Shown here one piece after another: positions 6,026-6,576 of a stretch of 6,576 bases of DNA. Made by a program: the position numbers and the translations under genes. Origin of the DNA: Bacteroidales bacterium (GTDB lineage Bacteria > Bacteroidota > Bacteroidia > Bacteroidales > UBA932); the NCBI GenBank assembly GCA_013335275.1, contig JAAXVX010000079.1, positions 1 to 6,576 of the forward strand, read 5' to 3'. Each line of letters starts with the position of its first letter. The stretch's first letter is position 1. A model generated the notes under the pieces. The model had not been told where the DNA came from. It saw only the letters and a program-made list of their open reading frames with translations, and did no database searches.

Positions 6026-6576
6026 TTAAGCGATATGAGAATTAGCATTGCTAATCCCTATTCTTGCAAGTACCTCTATTATTGACGGATATGTATTTGT
6101 CAAATAATTAGGCAAATCGCACTTCTTTACCCAGATAGCCTTTTCTATTTCCTCTTCCTGTTGCGGAGCGGTATGAGTACCGTTTCCAAGATAATTCATA
6201 TTAAACCAGCGGGTGCATTTCAGGTAAAAAAGTCCATCTCTGTGATATGTGTGAAAGGTGTCGCAAATGTGCTCGTTAATCTCAAGGTCGTGTATTCCGC
6301 ACTCCTCTTCAACTTCACGAACGGCAGTTTCTTTAATATCTTCATTTGGCTCTTGTTTGCCTTTTGGAAGGTCCCATGTTCCATGTCTGAAAATGAGCAA
6401 GTACTCTCCATTTCTGTTTTTTACAACTCCTCCGCCGGCAGTAATCGGAGTGAGTTGAGTGCATAACTGCTTAAAGGAATCCTCTTCGCTTTCGCAAGGA
6501 ATATAAAGCTTGGTTATTTGTGGCGAGTTGTCGAAAAGTTCCGGCAGATTTGCAAGTTCCGGGAAGGAGCCGGGGC
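6026..6576 (-). CDS. NUDIX hydrolase (partial, N-terminus outside window)
   Basis: NUDIX proteins hydrolyse nucleoside diphosphates linked to another group; the substrate here cannot be told. The frame is open through the right edge with no stop, giving 182 visible codons. The complete Nudix box, GX5EX7REUXEEXGU, is present: G72, E78, then REVEEECGI at 86-94 of the visible fragment, preceded by LLIFRHGTWDLPKGK (59-73), the usual strand and loop before the box. Upstream, ITAGGGVVKNRNGEY (44-58) is the normal first strand of the fold, so the protein clearly continues beyond the TTG at 6400, which is not the start. The N-terminal 43 visible residues resemble the extra N-terminal segment of a group of Bacteroidota NUDIX proteins of about 200-220 aa, often found beside pyrE; that neighbour is outside the window. 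It is transcribed toward lolA. Confidence 0.93.
   Translation of the reverse strand, partial: PGSFPELANLPELFDNSPQITKLYIPCESEEDSFKQLCTQLTPITAGGGVVKNRNGEYLLIFRHGTWDLPKGKQEPNEDIKETAVREVEEECGIHDLEINEHICDTFHTYHRDGLFYLKCTRWFNMNYLGNGTHTAPQQEEEIEKAIWVKKCDLPNYLTNTYPSIIEVLARIGISNANSHIA

Noticed and set aside
6026..6400. NUDIX gene starting at TTG 6400
   Set aside because: The frame remains open to the right edge and the residues just upstream (ITAGGGVVKNRNGEY) are the normal first strand of the NUDIX fold, so the TTG is an internal Leu codon.
6161..6466. 101-codon plus-strand open frame over the NUDIX gene
   Set aside because: It is antisense to an intact Nudix box and has no domain or plausible start context.
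1..6576. Mobile element, CRISPR array, tRNA/rRNA, defence or toxin-antitoxin system
   Set aside because: No transposase, integrase, regularly spaced repeats, target-site duplications, tRNA-like cloverleaf or toxin-antitoxin pair could be seen; the coding content is core-genome.

Overview
The window reads as a chromosomal segment from a member of the Bacteroidota, most likely order Bacteroidales. The evidence is the genes: an UpxY-type NusG paralogue, a DUF4290 protein (a family known essentially from this phylum), an FtsK with the GATGQGKS Walker A variant, and a LolA-like protein directly behind ftsK. A TTTG / TAnnTTTG promoter near the left edge and the general lack of strong Shine-Dalgarno sequences agree. 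The genus cannot be fixed from what is visible.

Layout from left to right: (1) The first ~94 bases carry the 3' end of an unrecognised reading frame; its stop overlaps, by ATGA, the start of a 31-codon ORF. That small ORF is in the same frame as the next gene and is separated from it by a single in-frame TGA. (2) 199-669 encodes an UpxY/RfaH-like NusG paralogue. (3) 670-792 is non-coding and holds an 11-bp tandem repeat and a strong hairpin. (4) 793-1470 is a DUF4290 protein, overlapping by one base (TAATG) with (5) murA, 1470-2795. (6) A 60-base gap with a GC-rich inverted repeat precedes (7) ftsK, 2856-5279, followed after 21 bases by (8) a lolA-like gene, 5301-6008. (9) Convergent to these, a NUDIX hydrolase on the minus strand runs from 6026 past the right edge; its N-terminus is not in the window.

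The plus-strand genes look like one cell-envelope and division transcription unit: MurA makes the first committed peptidoglycan precursor, FtsK couples septation to chromosome segregation, and LolA carries lipoproteins to the outer membrane. The DUF4290 protein is tightly coupled to murA but its role is unknown. The antiterminator at the head is notable because UpxY proteins are best known from the first position of capsule polysaccharide operons, and no polysaccharide genes are present here.

No convincing new defence, mobile or RNA system is visible; most of the window is ordinary core genome. The points most worth a second look are the UpxY head with its short in-frame upstream ORF, the hairpin and repeat before DUF4290, the internal duplication within DUF4290, and the Cys-to-Asp change in the MurA active site.
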